Notes: generated from the sequence alone by a model not told the origin. Shown: positions 35,369 through 45,397, numbered from the stretch's first letter. The stretch: 64,000 bases of DNA from Spirulina major PCC 6313 (GCF_001890765.1 NZ_KV878783.1:3934771-3998770); one strand, 5' to 3'. Program-made: numbers and translations.

Positions 35369-36028
35369 GTGGTACAAGCACCTTCTCAACCCAACACCCA
35401 ATATCCCGACTCCGACGGCAAACCCATGGCAGACAATACCAAGCAGTATCAATGGATTGTACGTCTTGTGGAAAATCTCAAATGCCTACTGCAAGATCAA
35501 ACCGCCTTTGTGGCTGGCGATCTGCTCTGGTATCCCGTCCAGGCTAAAGGGGGTAAAACGCCGTCCGGTCAAGCTCCCGATGCCATGGTGGTCTTGGGTC
35601 GTCCCGCTGGAGACAGAGGCAGTTACAAACAATGGGAAGAGGATGATATTGCCCCCCAAGTGGTCTTTGAGATCATCTCACCCAGCAATACCGCCACCGA
35701 GATGGTGGCTAAACAACATTTCTATGCCCAGCATGGTGTGTTGGAAATGTATTTTTATGACCCCGATTCCTACGATTTTTGGGGACTGACTCGCGACCAC
35801 GTAGAGGCGGGCTTCACCCCGGTACTCGTTCTGAATTTGCCCTGGGTTTCGCCACTGTTGCAGATTCAGTTTGAACTGTTCGAGGATGGTTTGGCGGTGT
35901 TTTATCCCAATGGTGAACCGTTTAAAACCTTCACCGAATTAGCCAATGAACGGGATAAAGCGTTTGCCAAATTAGATAAAGCGTTTGCCAAATTAAGGGA
36001 GTTGGGCATCGATCCCGATACCTTGTGA
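35369..36028 (+). CDS. Uma2 family endonuclease-fold protein (paralogue 2)
   Basis: 219 residues, GTG start at 35369. Same fold and near-identical layout as the gene at 32823, including 'YPDSDGKPMA', 'YQWIVRLVENLK', 'APDAMVVLGRP' and 'APQVVFEIISPSN'. The C-terminus carries an in-frame tandem duplication: DKAFAKL occurs twice in a row (the 21-bp unit at about 35956-35997), which the paralogue does not have. The two paralogues flank the SLH gene in the same direction, so one is likely a local duplicate. Function unknown. Confidence 0.88.
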   Translation: MVQAPSQPNTQYPDSDGKPMADNTKQYQWIVRLVENLKCLLQDQTAFVAGDLLWYPVQAKGGKTPSGQAPDAMVVLGRPAGDRGSYKQWEEDDIAPQVVFEIISPSNTATEMVAKQHFYAQHGVLEMYFYDPDSYDFWGLTRDHVEAGFTPVLVLNLPWVSPLLQIQFELFEDGLAVFYPNGEPFKTFTELANERDKAFAKLDKAFAKLRELGIDPDTL

Positions 36029-36049
36029 ATTTGAGTTGTTTGACGCTGA

Positions 36050-36811
36050 TTACAGTAAAAACCGCAACAGCGAACCAAAGCCCCCTAACAGGTTTAAGAG
36101 TTGAATGCCTAACCCATTGCCGCCGCCGGAACCTTGGCGTTTATTCACTTCCTCGATTAACCCTGTGGCGATCGCTTGGCCACCTTCGTCCTCTTGACGT
36201 TCAAATAAGGCTGCTGCGATTTGGGCATCTTGAATCGCGCCGGCTTCATCGGTGAGGCGGAGACGGACGAGGGCACGACCAAGATAGGCAGGGGCGAAGT
36301 CTTGTTTTAAATTCAGGGCTTGGTTGTAGTTGGCGATCGCATCGACATAGTTACGTTGATTCGCTGCCACGATTCCCAATGCGTAGTACTGTTCCGCTGT
36401 CTCTAGGGTGCGCGGCAACCCGATCGCCCCTTCCGTCCAGGCTAAATCTAACCGCGTTCCCCAAAGATTCGTATTCACCAAATAGGCCTGCCGCAAATCC
36501 GCCCCCGCCAAATTTGCCCCCAACAGGGTCGCCCCCAACAGATTCGCACTGTGGAGTGATGCACCACTGAGATCCGCCCCGGTTAAGTCCGCTCCGGCCA
36601 AGTTCGCTTGGCTGAGGTTGGCAAACCGTAAATCTGCCCCCCGCAAATCTGCCCCTTCGAGATCCGCCAATACCAACCCAGCCCGACTTAGATCACATTG
36701 CACACAATTCCCAGTCGCCAGCAGTTGGCTGGTGTGGTTGAGGTTTTCCGCCAGCAGAGGAGCGGCGAACAGGGTGGAGATGAGGCCAGTGGCGATCAGG
36801 GTTTTCTGCAT
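36050..36811 (-). CDS. exported pentapeptide-repeat and TPR protein
   Basis: 253 residues. An N-terminal signal peptide ([21 protein letters not shown]) targets it to the periplasm or thylakoid lumen. Residues ~35-115 are pentapeptide repeats of the A(D/N)Lxx type (about 15 units) forming a right-handed beta helix, with a conserved CVQCDL start. Residues ~140-210 hold a TPR pair ([25 protein letters not shown]). The C-terminal ~30 residues are Gly/Leu-rich and hydrophobic. Lumenal pentapeptide proteins are common in cyanobacteria but their partners are unknown. Confidence 0.85.
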   Translation of the reverse strand: MQKTLIATGLISTLFAAPLLAENLNHTSQLLATGNCVQCDLSRAGLVLADLEGADLRGADLRFANLSQANLAGADLTGADLSGASLHSANLLGATLLGANLAGADLRQAYLVNTNLWGTRLDLAWTEGAIGLPRTLETAEQYYALGIVAANQRNYVDAIANYNQALNLKQDFAPAYLGRALVRLRLTDEAGAIQDAQIAAALFERQEDEGGQAIATGLIEEVNKRQGSGGGNGLGIQLLNLLGGFGSLLRFLL

Positions 36812-36872
36812 GAGACCAAAAAGTGCAACGATGTTTCTATTCTACTGACTTGTTTTCAAAGACCTAGGGATC

Positions 36873-37766
36873 ATGGTTGACTCTGCTCCGTTTCGCTTTC
36901 CGCCGCCGCTCCAACCGGGCGATCGCCTCTGTGCGATCGCCCCCAGCGGCGCACTCAACGAAATCGCTCGGCTTCAGGATGGTCTGGCCCTCTGGCAGGC
37001 GCGGGGCTATCGGGTGGATCTGGGGCCCCATTGGGATAGTCGCTATAGCTATCTCGCGGGCGACGATGCCCAGCGCCGCGAGGCCCTCCGCCAGGCCTGG
37101 GAAAACCCAGACTATCAAGGCGTGCTCTGTATTCGGGGTGGCTACGGCAGCGCCAGACTGTTAGAAGAGTGGCAGTGGCCCAAGGGGCATAAGTGGCTGA
37201 TCGGGTTTTCGGATATTACGGGGCTGTTGTGGAGTTTGGCGCGGCGTAGATTGGGGGCGGTGCATGGGCCCGTGTTGACCTCTTTAGGGAAAGAGCCGGA
37301 TTGGTCGGTGCAGCGGTTGATTGATTGTGTGGAGGGGCGGCCCTTGGGGCCATTGCAGGGGGAGGGCTGGGGAAATGGGGTGGCGATCGGGACGTTATTG
37401 CCCGCGAATTTAGCCGTGGCGACGAATCTCCTGTGTACCCCGGTTCAACCCGACCTAGAGGGGGTGATTTTGGCCTGGGAGGATGTGACGGAAGCCCCCT
37501 ATCGTTTGGATCGGATGATTACCCAGTGGCGGTTGAGCGGGGCGTTGCAGGGCGTGCGGGGGATTGCGTTGGGGCAGTTTACGGATTGTGCGGGCAATCC
37601 GGGGACTTGGCCGGTGCTGGAGATGTTGCGCGATCGCCTCGCCGATCTCAAGATCCCGATTGTTGCCAATCTGCCCTTTGGTCATGTATCCGGGAATGCG
37701 GCGTTACCCGTGGGCGTGCGGGTGGAGTTGGACAGCGATCGCGGTTCGTTGATTATTTTGGATTGA
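36873..37766 (+). CDS. LD-carboxypeptidase (peptidase S66 family)
   Basis: 297 residues. Removes the terminal D-Ala from murein tetrapeptides during peptidoglycan recycling. N-terminal 'LQPGDRLCAIAPSGALN' and catalytic Ser113 in 'IGFSDITGLLW'; the Glu and His partners are in 'LAWEDVTEAPYRLDRM' and 'LPFGHVSGNAALPVG'. A cytoplasmic enzyme with no signal peptide, as expected. Divergent from the exported pentapeptide gene. Confidence 0.92.
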   Translation: MVDSAPFRFPPPLQPGDRLCAIAPSGALNEIARLQDGLALWQARGYRVDLGPHWDSRYSYLAGDDAQRREALRQAWENPDYQGVLCIRGGYGSARLLEEWQWPKGHKWLIGFSDITGLLWSLARRRLGAVHGPVLTSLGKEPDWSVQRLIDCVEGRPLGPLQGEGWGNGVAIGTLLPANLAVATNLLCTPVQPDLEGVILAWEDVTEAPYRLDRMITQWRLSGALQGVRGIALGQFTDCAGNPGTWPVLEMLRDRLADLKIPIVANLPFGHVSGNAALPVGVRVELDSDRGSLIILD

Positions 37767-37842
37767 TCGCCAGAACGATCCTAAAGTTTAGGGAGTGCGA
37801 GCGTCTCGCTCGCTAGAGACCACAGCGAGAGTTCGATCATCC

Positions 37843-38769
37843 CTAGGCCCACCAACAGGCCAGGGGAAACAGCAAGTATTCCAGGAAAAACAGCAGCCAA
37901 ATGAATTGATAAAAGCGGGCGATTTCGGGCTTTTGGGCAAGATCCACCCCGCGACTGCGCCAGAGCAGGGCAATGGCGAGGGCGGTATGGGTGGCGATCA
38001 TCACCGCTCCATTGATCCCCGGTATCCCCAGCAGTCCCACCCCGATCATCGCCCCATAACAAGCGACAATTAACCCGCAGCAGATCCGAAACACCGCCCG
38101 TTTGCCGAGCAAAATCGTCACGGTTTGGATGCGATATTGGCGATCGCCGTCTAGATCCGGCACATCTTTAAATAGGGCAATCGCGATCGTAAACCAGAGA
38201 ATAAACCCCGTCAGCACCCACACCGGCCCCGGAATGCCTCCCGTTGCACCTTGAAAATAGCGATACAGCCCCACATTCACCACCCCCCCCCGCACCGTGA
38301 GAATGCACAGGGCTGCCCAGAGGGAAAAGCGTTTGAGGCGAATCGGGGGCAAGGAATAGGCCGTGCCGATGATCAAACTAATGCCCACGGTGAACAGGAG
38401 CCAAGGATGGGTGAGGGCAAGGGCGATCGCCCCAATCCCCGCCGTGATCACAATGCCTCGACCTTGGGCGGGGGAAAAAACACCAGCGGCCAGGGGCAGA
38501 TGGGGTTTATTAATCCGATCAATCTCGATGTCTTCGAGTTGGTTTAAGCCGACGATGTAAATATTGCCGCCGAGACAAGCTACCCAGGCGATCGCCACCG
38601 TTAACGGCGATACCGCTGCCGTCGGAGATTGAGCTAGCGCGATCGCGGCTAGGGCCAACACACTTAAACTCGTGCCAATAATCGTATGGGGGCGGGAAAA
38701 TTGCCACAGGGCTTTCGCGGTTTGCGGGAGGGGCGATCGCGACCACTGCTCAAAAAAATGGGGTGTCAT
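37843..38769 (-). CDS. homogentisate phytyltransferase (UbiA family)
   Basis: 308 residues, about nine membrane helices. Joins homogentisate with phytyl diphosphate, the committed step of tocopherol (vitamin E) synthesis; in Synechocystis this is slr1736. Prenyl-diphosphate-binding motifs are 'NQLEDIEIDRINKPHLPLAAG' in loop 2 and 'FKDVPDLDGDRQYRIQT' in loop 6. The chain starts with 'LWQFSRPHTIIGTSLSV', typical for HPT. A homogentisate solanesyltransferase is a less likely alternative. No other tocopherol gene is close. Confidence 0.9.
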   Translation of the reverse strand: MTPHFFEQWSRSPLPQTAKALWQFSRPHTIIGTSLSVLALAAIALAQSPTAAVSPLTVAIAWVACLGGNIYIVGLNQLEDIEIDRINKPHLPLAAGVFSPAQGRGIVITAGIGAIALALTHPWLLFTVGISLIIGTAYSLPPIRLKRFSLWAALCILTVRGGVVNVGLYRYFQGATGGIPGPVWVLTGFILWFTIAIALFKDVPDLDGDRQYRIQTVTILLGKRAVFRICCGLIVACYGAMIGVGLLGIPGINGAVMIATHTALAIALLWRSRGVDLAQKPEIARFYQFIWLLFFLEYLLFPLACWWA

Positions 38770-38846
38770 ACCGTTACATCAACTCACGTCTGCATTGTTC
38801 ATCGTAACGAGACGCGCCGCCGGACATCGCAGGATGGCGCAAATCC

Positions 38847-39653
38847 TTAGGAGTTGTGCCGCTGATTTCCTTTAAACCGTAGATATTCCGCCCCGCAGGC
38901 CACCGCTCCCGATGCCAAAATCAGCAGCACACTGAGGGCATTAATATCAGGTTTAACCCCGGTGCGAATCCGACTAAAAATCTCCATCGGCAGGGTCGTT
39001 GCTCCCGTTCCCGCTGTGAAGCTCGCGATCAAGAAATCATCCATGCTGAGGATAAACGAGAGCAAGCAACCCGCGAGAATAGCGGGGGCGAGTTCCGGTA
39101 ACAGCACTTTAAAAAAGGCTTCAAGGGGAGTCGCGCCCAGATCTAACGCGGCTTCTTCGAGATGGGGGTCAAGGGTCGTTAAACGGGAGGAGACAACGAT
39201 CGCCACGTAGGACAGGCAAAACACCACATGGGCCGCCACAATCGTCCAGAGGCTGAGTTGAATCCCCAACACCGCCAGAAAAATGAGGGTAGAGACAGCG
39301 ATCGCAATATCCGGCACAATCAGCGGCAAATAGGCCACCCCCCGATAGAGCGACTTGCCCCAAAAGCGATACTTCGCCAAGCCCAACGCCATCAGCGTCC
39401 CAAAAATAGCCGCGATCGCCACGGATGCGATCGCCACCATCAGGCTATTCTCCAACGCCCGCACAATCCGCCCATCCTGAAACAGCTTCCGATACCAGCG
39501 CCAAGAAAACCCCGTCCAACCCGCACTATAGGCCGACTCATTGACGCTATAGACCGCCAAAACTGCGATCGGCAAATACATATAAAAAAACATCAACGCC
39601 GCAAACAGACCCTGCCACGACACCCGCCAAGGACGCGAATCAGAACGGCTCAT
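38847..39653 (-). CDS. potC: polyamine-type ABC transporter permease (PotC-like)
   Basis: 268 residues from ATG 39653 (TTG at 39662 is an alternative). A binding-protein-dependent permease of spermidine/putrescine uptake: six membrane helices, 'YSVNESAYSAGWTGFSWRWYRKL' after the first, and the ATPase-contact EAA loop 'EEAALDLGATPLEAFFKVLLPELAPAI'. The stop-to-start distance from mrdA is only ~9 bp, so the two are probably co-transcribed. The usual partners PotA, PotB and PotD are not in the window, so it either works with distant genes or is an orphan. Confidence 0.88.
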   Translation of the reverse strand: MSRSDSRPWRVSWQGLFAALMFFYMYLPIAVLAVYSVNESAYSAGWTGFSWRWYRKLFQDGRIVRALENSLMVAIASVAIAAIFGTLMALGLAKYRFWGKSLYRGVAYLPLIVPDIAIAVSTLIFLAVLGIQLSLWTIVAAHVVFCLSYVAIVVSSRLTTLDPHLEEAALDLGATPLEAFFKVLLPELAPAILAGCLLSFILSMDDFLIASFTAGTGATTLPMEIFSRIRTGVKPDINALSVLLILASGAVACGAEYLRFKGNQRHNS

Positions 39654-39662
39654 CACTCCCAA

Positions 39663-41456
39663 CTACTTCCCCTTCGTTTGGAAATAGGCCTCCATCACCT
39701 TCGCCACCATCGGCCCGGCCACCTTACCACCGCCGCCGCCCGAATGCTCCGCAAAGGCCACCACCACAATCTCCGGATTCTCATAGGGCGCAAACCCACC
39801 AAACCAAGCATGGGACTCACCCGGCGGCGCTTCCGCCGTACCACTCTTCCCCGCAGCAGAGGGAACCGTCGGAATATTCAACGCATTCCCTGTCCCCGCT
39901 GTCACCACCGACCGCAAACCTTCGCGCAGCACTTGCAGCGTCGTCGGCTTCAACTCCATAGACGTAGTCGGCTTCGGCGGCTGATCCGGATCTTGGAACA
40001 AATGCGGTGTGACCCGATAGCCCCCATTCGCCGGAACCGCAAACATCACCGCCACTTGCAGCGGTGTCGCCTGGGTAAACCCTTGACCAATCGACATATT
40101 CACCGTATCCCCGGCCGTCCATTCCCAGTCAAACTGTTCCCGCTTCCAGGCATCATCGGCAATCAGCCCCGCCGTCTCCGATTTCAATTCAATCCCCGTC
40201 GGTTTACCAAACCCATAACGACGCGCCCAATCAATTAACACCGGCCCGCCCACACCCCGGCCAATCTGACCATGGAACGTATTGCTACTCCAAGCCATCG
40301 CCCGCACATAGCCCATGGGGCCAAATCCAGCCCGGTTCCATTCCCCGAACGCCGTTCCCCCGACCCGCAGATAAGCAAACGTCGGCAACACCGTATCCGG
40401 CGGATATTTTCCCGACTCCATCCCCGCCGTAGCAGTCACCACCTTAAACGTCGAAGCCGGAGGGAAACCCCGCAACGTCCGATTCACGAAGGGATTTCCT
40501 TCCCCTTGGAGTTCGGCCCATTGTTCTTCTGTGATCCGCCCGGAGAAAATATTAGGGTCAAAGGTGGGATAACTGGCCATGGCCAAAACGGCCCCATCTT
40601 GTGGGTCTATCGCCACGATCGCACCCTTACGCTTACCCAGAGCCGCCTCCGCCGCCCTTTGCAAATCAAGGTCAAGGGTGAGTTGAACATCACGGCCTGC
40701 TTTCGCCGGTTTTTGTCCCAAAATTTGAACGGCCTGCCCCGATCCATCTACTTCCACCTGTTGGCCGCCCCATTCCCCCCGTAGTTCATCTTCGAGGGCT
40801 TCTTCCACACCCATTTGCCCCACAATATCCCCTAACCGATAGCCACGGGGTGCTCGTTCTTTCAGCTCTTCGGCATTGAGTTCGCCAGTATAGCCCAAGA
40901 CGTGGGAAGCTAACTTTTGATTGGGATAGTCCCGAACATGCTCAATATCTACATCAACCCCTTGGAGATCACCGCTATATTCTTGAATCGCTGTAATTTG
41001 CTCAGGGGTCAGGTCTCGACCGACCCGAATTCGGGTGGGAGAGTTGTAGCCCGCCGCTTCAACGGGATCACGAATTTCAGCTTCCGGGAGGTTTAAGATT
41101 TGGGACAACCGCTGCACGGTGAGATCCCAGGTTTCGTATTTTTGGGCCAGCGGCCAGATGTAGGCCGAATGGGTGAGGCGGCTACTGGCTAAAATTCGGC
41201 CTTTGCGATCAAAAATTGTGCCGCGAACGGGTTGACGGGGCACAACGCGAATGCGGTTATTTTCGGCAAGTTCTTTGTTGCGTTCGCCTTCTACCAGTTG
41301 GAGGTATGCCAGCCGCGAACCAATACCGCCGAGCAACGTCAGGCTGATCAGGAGCATGATGAAAACCGATTGGTAGCTCAGACCGACGGTTCTGGGGGTT
41401 TGTTTTCGTCCAACTTTAGACGTGGGTTGTAGCGCAGTGGGATGAATGGCTCGCAT
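39663..41456 (-). CDS. mrdA: penicillin-binding protein 2 (transpeptidase)
   Basis: 597 residues. A class B PBP that cross-links peptidoglycan in the elongation machinery with RodA. A cytoplasmic basic tail and one membrane anchor (~27-52) precede the PBP dimerisation domain (with 'RGTIFDRKGRILA') and the transpeptidase domain: active S335 and K338 in 'FPPASTFKVV', S390-S-N in 'AMAWSSNTFHG' and 'KSGTAE' near the end. A cytoplasmic RodA partner is not adjacent. The 41457-41962 gap upstream is long and holds no supported gene. Confidence 0.95.
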   Translation of the reverse strand: MRAIHPTALQPTSKVGRKQTPRTVGLSYQSVFIMLLISLTLLGGIGSRLAYLQLVEGERNKELAENNRIRVVPRQPVRGTIFDRKGRILASSRLTHSAYIWPLAQKYETWDLTVQRLSQILNLPEAEIRDPVEAAGYNSPTRIRVGRDLTPEQITAIQEYSGDLQGVDVDIEHVRDYPNQKLASHVLGYTGELNAEELKERAPRGYRLGDIVGQMGVEEALEDELRGEWGGQQVEVDGSGQAVQILGQKPAKAGRDVQLTLDLDLQRAAEAALGKRKGAIVAIDPQDGAVLAMASYPTFDPNIFSGRITEEQWAELQGEGNPFVNRTLRGFPPASTFKVVTATAGMESGKYPPDTVLPTFAYLRVGGTAFGEWNRAGFGPMGYVRAMAWSSNTFHGQIGRGVGGPVLIDWARRYGFGKPTGIELKSETAGLIADDAWKREQFDWEWTAGDTVNMSIGQGFTQATPLQVAVMFAVPANGGYRVTPHLFQDPDQPPKPTTSMELKPTTLQVLREGLRSVVTAGTGNALNIPTVPSAAGKSGTAEAPPGESHAWFGGFAPYENPEIVVVAFAEHSGGGGGKVAGPMVAKVMEAYFQTKGK

Positions 41457-41962
41457 TATTAGATTAACCGTTCAAGGGATGGATAGCGGAGAACCAATAC
41501 AGAGAGGTATTGGAAATTCGTCGCCTAGAATGACACCCCGCAGATTGACCTGCCTGTGGTATAGGTTTGGGTCTAAACTGGCTTAGCTTTCGCATGATCT
41601 CGCCATGAATTGAACCTATATTAACCTCTGATTGAGTAATTTGTAGCATGGCTTGGGGTGAGATTAGTCAGAGGATGACGGCAATCGGCCGATTGCCAGG
41701 ACAGGGGAGGGGGACTCATTCTGTCGGAGGGTTGATCACCCTACGATCGCTATTACGATCACTATATTTTGCCATCAGCATAAATTTGGCTCGTGATGAC
41801 AATGTACGACATCCATTGGGGACAACTCTGCGCCAGGGCGTTGATCGTTCCTAGGGTTGGGGTTTCCCGCTGTTCCTGCCCAAGGCTCAGGGTTACCGAG
41901 GGAGACCGCTCACGGGTCTCGATGGGGCCAAGGTTCAGCGGGTTAGTATCCAGTGCCACGGT
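41457..41962 (-). other. intergenic region with a possible mobile-element fragment
   Basis: 505 bp between mrdA and the M50 protease gene, both on the minus strand. Its minus strand holds a 65-codon open frame (41762-41959) with a polar, Thr/Glu-rich product (TNPLNLGPIETRERSPSVTL) and no ribosome-binding site; the DNA there contains a hairpin (GAGACC / GGTCTC). I suspect a decayed insertion-sequence end but cannot confirm this. An internal palindrome CGGCAATCGGCCGATTGCC-type lies near 41680-41698. The mrdA promoter should be in the part nearest to 41457. Confidence 0.3.
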
Positions 41963-43135
41963 TTACCCTTCGGCTTCGGTAGATGCGAGGGGTTGTTCGG
42001 GGGGGAGGGTGGGCGCGTCATCGCTTTTTTCTTTGGACAGAAGGTTAATGATGGATGCTTTTTCTAGAAGTCCGAGGACGCTATTTTGCTCATCAACGAC
42101 GACGAAGGTGGTGTTAGGTTGTTTTTCCAGTTGTTTAACGACGGTTAGGAGGGATTGATGGGCGGGAATTGTGAGGGGTAGGGTTTCGGTGTTGAGGAGG
42201 GTGCTGAGATCGGTTTCAGTCCAGAGGGAGGTGGGGATGGTTTTGAGGCTTTCGGGGTTGAGGGTTCCGAGTAGTTTGCCGTCGGCATTGGTGAGGATGA
42301 ATTGTGAGTGTTGGGGTTGACCGATGATGTAGTTGTTGACGAATTCCCGAACGTTCATGCTCACTGGAGCGACGGGGCTGTGGGGGGCGATCGCATCCTG
42401 AGCCGTGAGGTGGTCTAACTTGTCCTGCACCTGGGCAGATTGGGCGGACATCCCGGCGTTTTGCAGTAAGAATAAGCCGATGAAGGTCGTCCACAAGCTC
42501 CCGATGGGACTAATGCCGAGGACTGCGAGAATCCCGATCACCACGGCTAACCAACCAAACACTTGACCCACACGGCTGGCATAGAGCAGGCCTTTGTTGG
42601 GGTTGCCGGTGATTTTCCAAATGATCGCCCGGAGGATATTCCCCCCGTCCAAGGGCAAGCCAGGGATGAGGTTAAACAGGGCTAGGACTAAATTAATGGG
42701 GGCGAGGAACGACAGGACAGCCAGCACCGGCAGGGGAAGGCCAATGTTCGCGCTGCCAATGCCGGCAAAGAGAATAAACAGGGCAATACTGACGAGGGGA
42801 CCAGCGATCGCGATCGCCAACGATTGCCAAGGCTTTTCCGCATCTTTTTCGAGGAGAGCTAACCCACCAAAAATAAAGAGGGTGATCGACTTAACCGTAA
42901 TCCCTTGGGACATAGCCACCAGACTATGACCCAATTCGTGGGCTAAGACAGACGCAAACAGGAGCAGCACCGTCACCAGCCCCAAGAGCAGCGAGGCAAA
43001 GCCATTAAATTGCGGTAGAGAAAGAGCAAACTCTTGCCCAAACCAGAATGTTCCCAAGGCTAAAATCAAAAACCAAGAGGGGTTGATAAAAAAGGGAATG
43101 CCAAATAACTGACCAACGCGAATATTGCCGTTCAT
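41963..43135 (-). CDS. site-2 protease family (M50) membrane metalloprotease with CBS-like tail
   Basis: 390 residues. Cuts membrane-embedded substrates; bacterial members release anti-sigma factors or remodel membrane proteins. Zn-binding 'LAHELGHSLVAM' (HExxH) in the second or third membrane helix and 'FNLIPGLPLDGGNILR' for the third ligand. About six membrane segments to residue ~215. Residues ~245-370 look like two CBS motifs (VREFVNNYIIGQPQHSQFILT and the later 'HQSLLTVVKQLEKQPNTTFVVV'), which bind adenine nucleotides in other proteins. Both domains together are common in cyanobacterial M50 proteins; the substrate is unknown. Confidence 0.9.
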   Translation of the reverse strand: MNGNIRVGQLFGIPFFINPSWFLILALGTFWFGQEFALSLPQFNGFASLLLGLVTVLLLFASVLAHELGHSLVAMSQGITVKSITLFIFGGLALLEKDAEKPWQSLAIAIAGPLVSIALFILFAGIGSANIGLPLPVLAVLSFLAPINLVLALFNLIPGLPLDGGNILRAIIWKITGNPNKGLLYASRVGQVFGWLAVVIGILAVLGISPIGSLWTTFIGLFLLQNAGMSAQSAQVQDKLDHLTAQDAIAPHSPVAPVSMNVREFVNNYIIGQPQHSQFILTNADGKLLGTLNPESLKTIPTSLWTETDLSTLLNTETLPLTIPAHQSLLTVVKQLEKQPNTTFVVVDEQNSVLGLLEKASIINLLSKEKSDDAPTLPPEQPLASTEAEG

Positions 43136-43257
43136 GTATGTTCCTCGTATCCTCGGACAACTGCCACAAAAATTGCAGCGCCCCCCTATTGTATCGAGGG
43201 CCGGTCAGGGGGAATTGACCCCAAAGGTGAGGTTTTCCGACTTGTTTACCCAAAAAT

Positions 43258-43308
43258 GGAAAATCTTCCGGTGTGGAACCGGGTTGAACAGAACCAACAT
43301 CCGGAAGA
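43258..43308 (-). terminator. terminator-like hairpin after argG
   Basis: On the minus strand AGTCTTCCGG ... CCGGAAGATTTTCC: an 8-bp stem with a long loop followed by TTTT, about 35 bp beyond the argG stop. Confidence 0.5.
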
Positions 43309-43340
43309 CTGATGCCTGCGTTTTGAGGGGCGAAAATTCC

Positions 43341-44540
43341 TTAGCGGGTCTTTTCAGCCCAAACGCGAGTCGGCAGGCCCCAGATGTAAATAAACCCTTC
43401 GGCAGCCTTGTGATCGAATTGATCATCGGCGGTGTAGGTGGCTAGATCCGGCGAGTAGATCGAGAGGTCGGAACGACGACCCACAATACTGGCACTGCCC
43501 TTGAACAGTTTGACCCGCACCACCCCAGAAACTCGCTCCTGGGTTTGTTTCACAAAGGCATCAAGGGCTGTTTTTAAGGGGCTGTACCACAGACCTTGAT
43601 AGACCAAGTTGGTGTAGGTCTGTTCGATGGTTTGCTTGTATTGGGTGACATCTGCCGTTAGGGTCAGGCTTTCGAGGTCGCGGTGAGCTTGGATCAACAC
43701 CAACAGGGCGGGTGCTTCATAGATTTCCCGTGACTTGATCCCGACGACTCGGTTTTCGACCATGTCAATCCGGCCGATGCCGTGGCCCCCGACGCGATCA
43801 TTCAGTTCGGTGATCAGTGCGATGGGGCCAAGGGCGCGACCGTCGAGACTGACGGGAATGCCTTGCTCAAAGCCAATTTCTACATAGTCTGGCTCGTTGG
43901 GGGTATCTGCGATCGCCTGCGTCATCGCAAAAATTTCTTCCGGGGGTTCCACCATCGGATCTTCGAGGGGGCCCGCTTCGATGCTGCGGCCGAGGAGGTT
44001 GCGATCGATGCTGAAGGGCGAGGATTTTTTCACCGGGGAGGGAATGCCGAACTTTTCCCCGTAGGCGATCGTTTCTTCCCGGCTCATGCCCCATTCCCGC
44101 GCCGGAGCGAGCACCTTCAAGGACGGATTCAGGGCTGCAATGCCCACATCAAACCGAACTTGATCATTCCCTTTCCCTGTGCAGCCGTGGGCCACCGCAT
44201 CCGCGCCATATTTTTCCGCCGCTTCCACTAGCATTTTGGCGATCATGGGCCGAGCTAAGGCCGTGGAGAGCGGGTAGCGACTTTCATAGAGAGCATTAGC
44301 TTGAATTGACGGAAAGGCGTAGTCCGTCACAAATCGTTCTTTACCATCAATGACGAGCGACTCCGACGCACCAGAGTCCAACGCCTTTTGTTGAATGGGG
44401 CCAAGTTCATCGCCTTGACCGAGATCAGCAGCGAGGGTGATCACTTCTTTCACGCCCCATTCTTCTTTCAGGTATGGAATACAAACAGAGGTATCTACAC
44501 CTCCAGAGTAGGCAAGGATAACTTTATCTGCGCGACCCAT
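43341..44540 (-). CDS. argG: argininosuccinate synthase
   Basis: 399 residues. Joins citrulline and aspartate with ATP in arginine synthesis. ATP-binding '[17 protein letters not shown]' (SGGxDTS), citrulline/aspartate site '[14 protein letters not shown]', and '[20 protein letters not shown]'. Length and termini are standard. It stands alone, with no other arg gene nearby. In cyanobacteria arginine also feeds cyanophycin. Confidence 0.96.
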   Translation of the reverse strand: MGRADKVILAYSGGVDTSVCIPYLKEEWGVKEVITLAADLGQGDELGPIQQKALDSGASESLVIDGKERFVTDYAFPSIQANALYESRYPLSTALARPMIAKMLVEAAEKYGADAVAHGCTGKGNDQVRFDVGIAALNPSLKVLAPAREWGMSREETIAYGEKFGIPSPVKKSSPFSIDRNLLGRSIEAGPLEDPMVEPPEEIFAMTQAIADTPNEPDYVEIGFEQGIPVSLDGRALGPIALITELNDRVGGHGIGRIDMVENRVVGIKSREIYEAPALLVLIQAHRDLESLTLTADVTQYKQTIEQTYTNLVYQGLWYSPLKTALDAFVKQTQERVSGVVRVKLFKGSASIVGRRSDLSIYSPDLATYTADDQFDHKAAEGFIYIWGLPTRVWAEKTR

Positions 44541-44622
44541 GATTTTTCCCCCACGAGGATTTTGACCGAGGAGTCATTTTACGCAAGGCATCCAGGAAAG
44601 TCAAAGTGATGTCAAGATTCTC

Positions 44623-45189
44623 TCACTCTTGGACTGGGGTTTGGGGCGGTTTGATCACCGTGGGAATGGCGGCGAGGATAGTTGTGGCGATCGCCTCTGG
44701 TGAATCCTCCGGTGGGGGTTGAATATGCAGATCCGCTTGGGCGTAGCGATCGCACCGCGCCGCGTGCAACGTTGTCAACTGCGACAGCCGATCCTGCCCC
44801 CCCAACAGCGGACGACTCCTATCCTGGCTCTGGTCTAAACGGGCCGCAATCACCTCCAGCGGCGGATCAAGCCAGATCACCAACCCCTCCCGCAGATAGC
44901 CCCAGTTTTTCGAGGCCAGCACCGCCCCCCCACCCGTCGCAATCACACTTTGGTTATAGGCACAGACCTGCTCCAAAACCTGGGTTTCCAGCGTGCGGAA
45001 ATACCCTTCTCCCGCCGTCGCAAACAGGTCAGAAACCGTCTGATTCGTCACCTGCTCAATCAAAACATCCGTATCGAAAAAACGGTAATTAATCTGACGA
45101 GACAACAGTCGGCCCACCGTGCTTTTGCCGCTTCCCATCATGCCAACGAGAAAGAGACTGAGTCGTTTTAACATTAAGTTCTGCGTCAT
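44623..45189 (-). CDS. aroK: shikimate kinase
   Basis: 188 residues from ATG 45189 (MTQNLMLKRLSLFLV); ATG 45174 is also possible. Phosphorylates shikimate at O3 in aromatic amino-acid synthesis. Walker A 'VGMMGSGKSTVGRLL', shikimate-binding 'FDTDVLIEQ' and 'GEGYFRTLE', Walker B 'VIATGGGAVL', and the lid arginine in 'DRSRPLL'. The C-terminal ~20 residues are a short Pro/Val tail. Separate from argG by ~80 bp. Confidence 0.93.
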   Translation of the reverse strand: MTQNLMLKRLSLFLVGMMGSGKSTVGRLLSRQINYRFFDTDVLIEQVTNQTVSDLFATAGEGYFRTLETQVLEQVCAYNQSVIATGGGAVLASKNWGYLREGLVIWLDPPLEVIAARLDQSQDRSRPLLGGQDRLSQLTTLHAARCDRYAQADLHIQPPPEDSPEAIATTILAAIPTVIKPPQTPVQE

Positions 45190-45397
45190 TTTATGAATGC
45201 AATTGAGGACAAAAGGAGGCTGAATTAAAAGATGTATCGGCATTGATACAAACCCCACAGGGAATGTCTAAATCCGTTAGGGTGAGGAAGAGAGTTAGAG
45301 AATCTAAAGAAAAGATTAAAGAATGTAACCATTCTGACCGCTAGCTCCGGAATGCCTATGGCATAATACCCCTATTGCACTCAAATGGTAGGTCCAT

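Noticed and set aside
39228-40238. 336-codon plus-strand frame rich in Arg, His and Pro
   Set aside because: It is antisense to potC and mrdA, both with full family motifs; composition is the shadow of GC-rich coding sequence.
41762-41959. 65-codon minus-strand frame suggested as a mobile-element piece
   Set aside because: I could not tie it to any transposase by motif; reported only as a possible fragment within the intergenic region.
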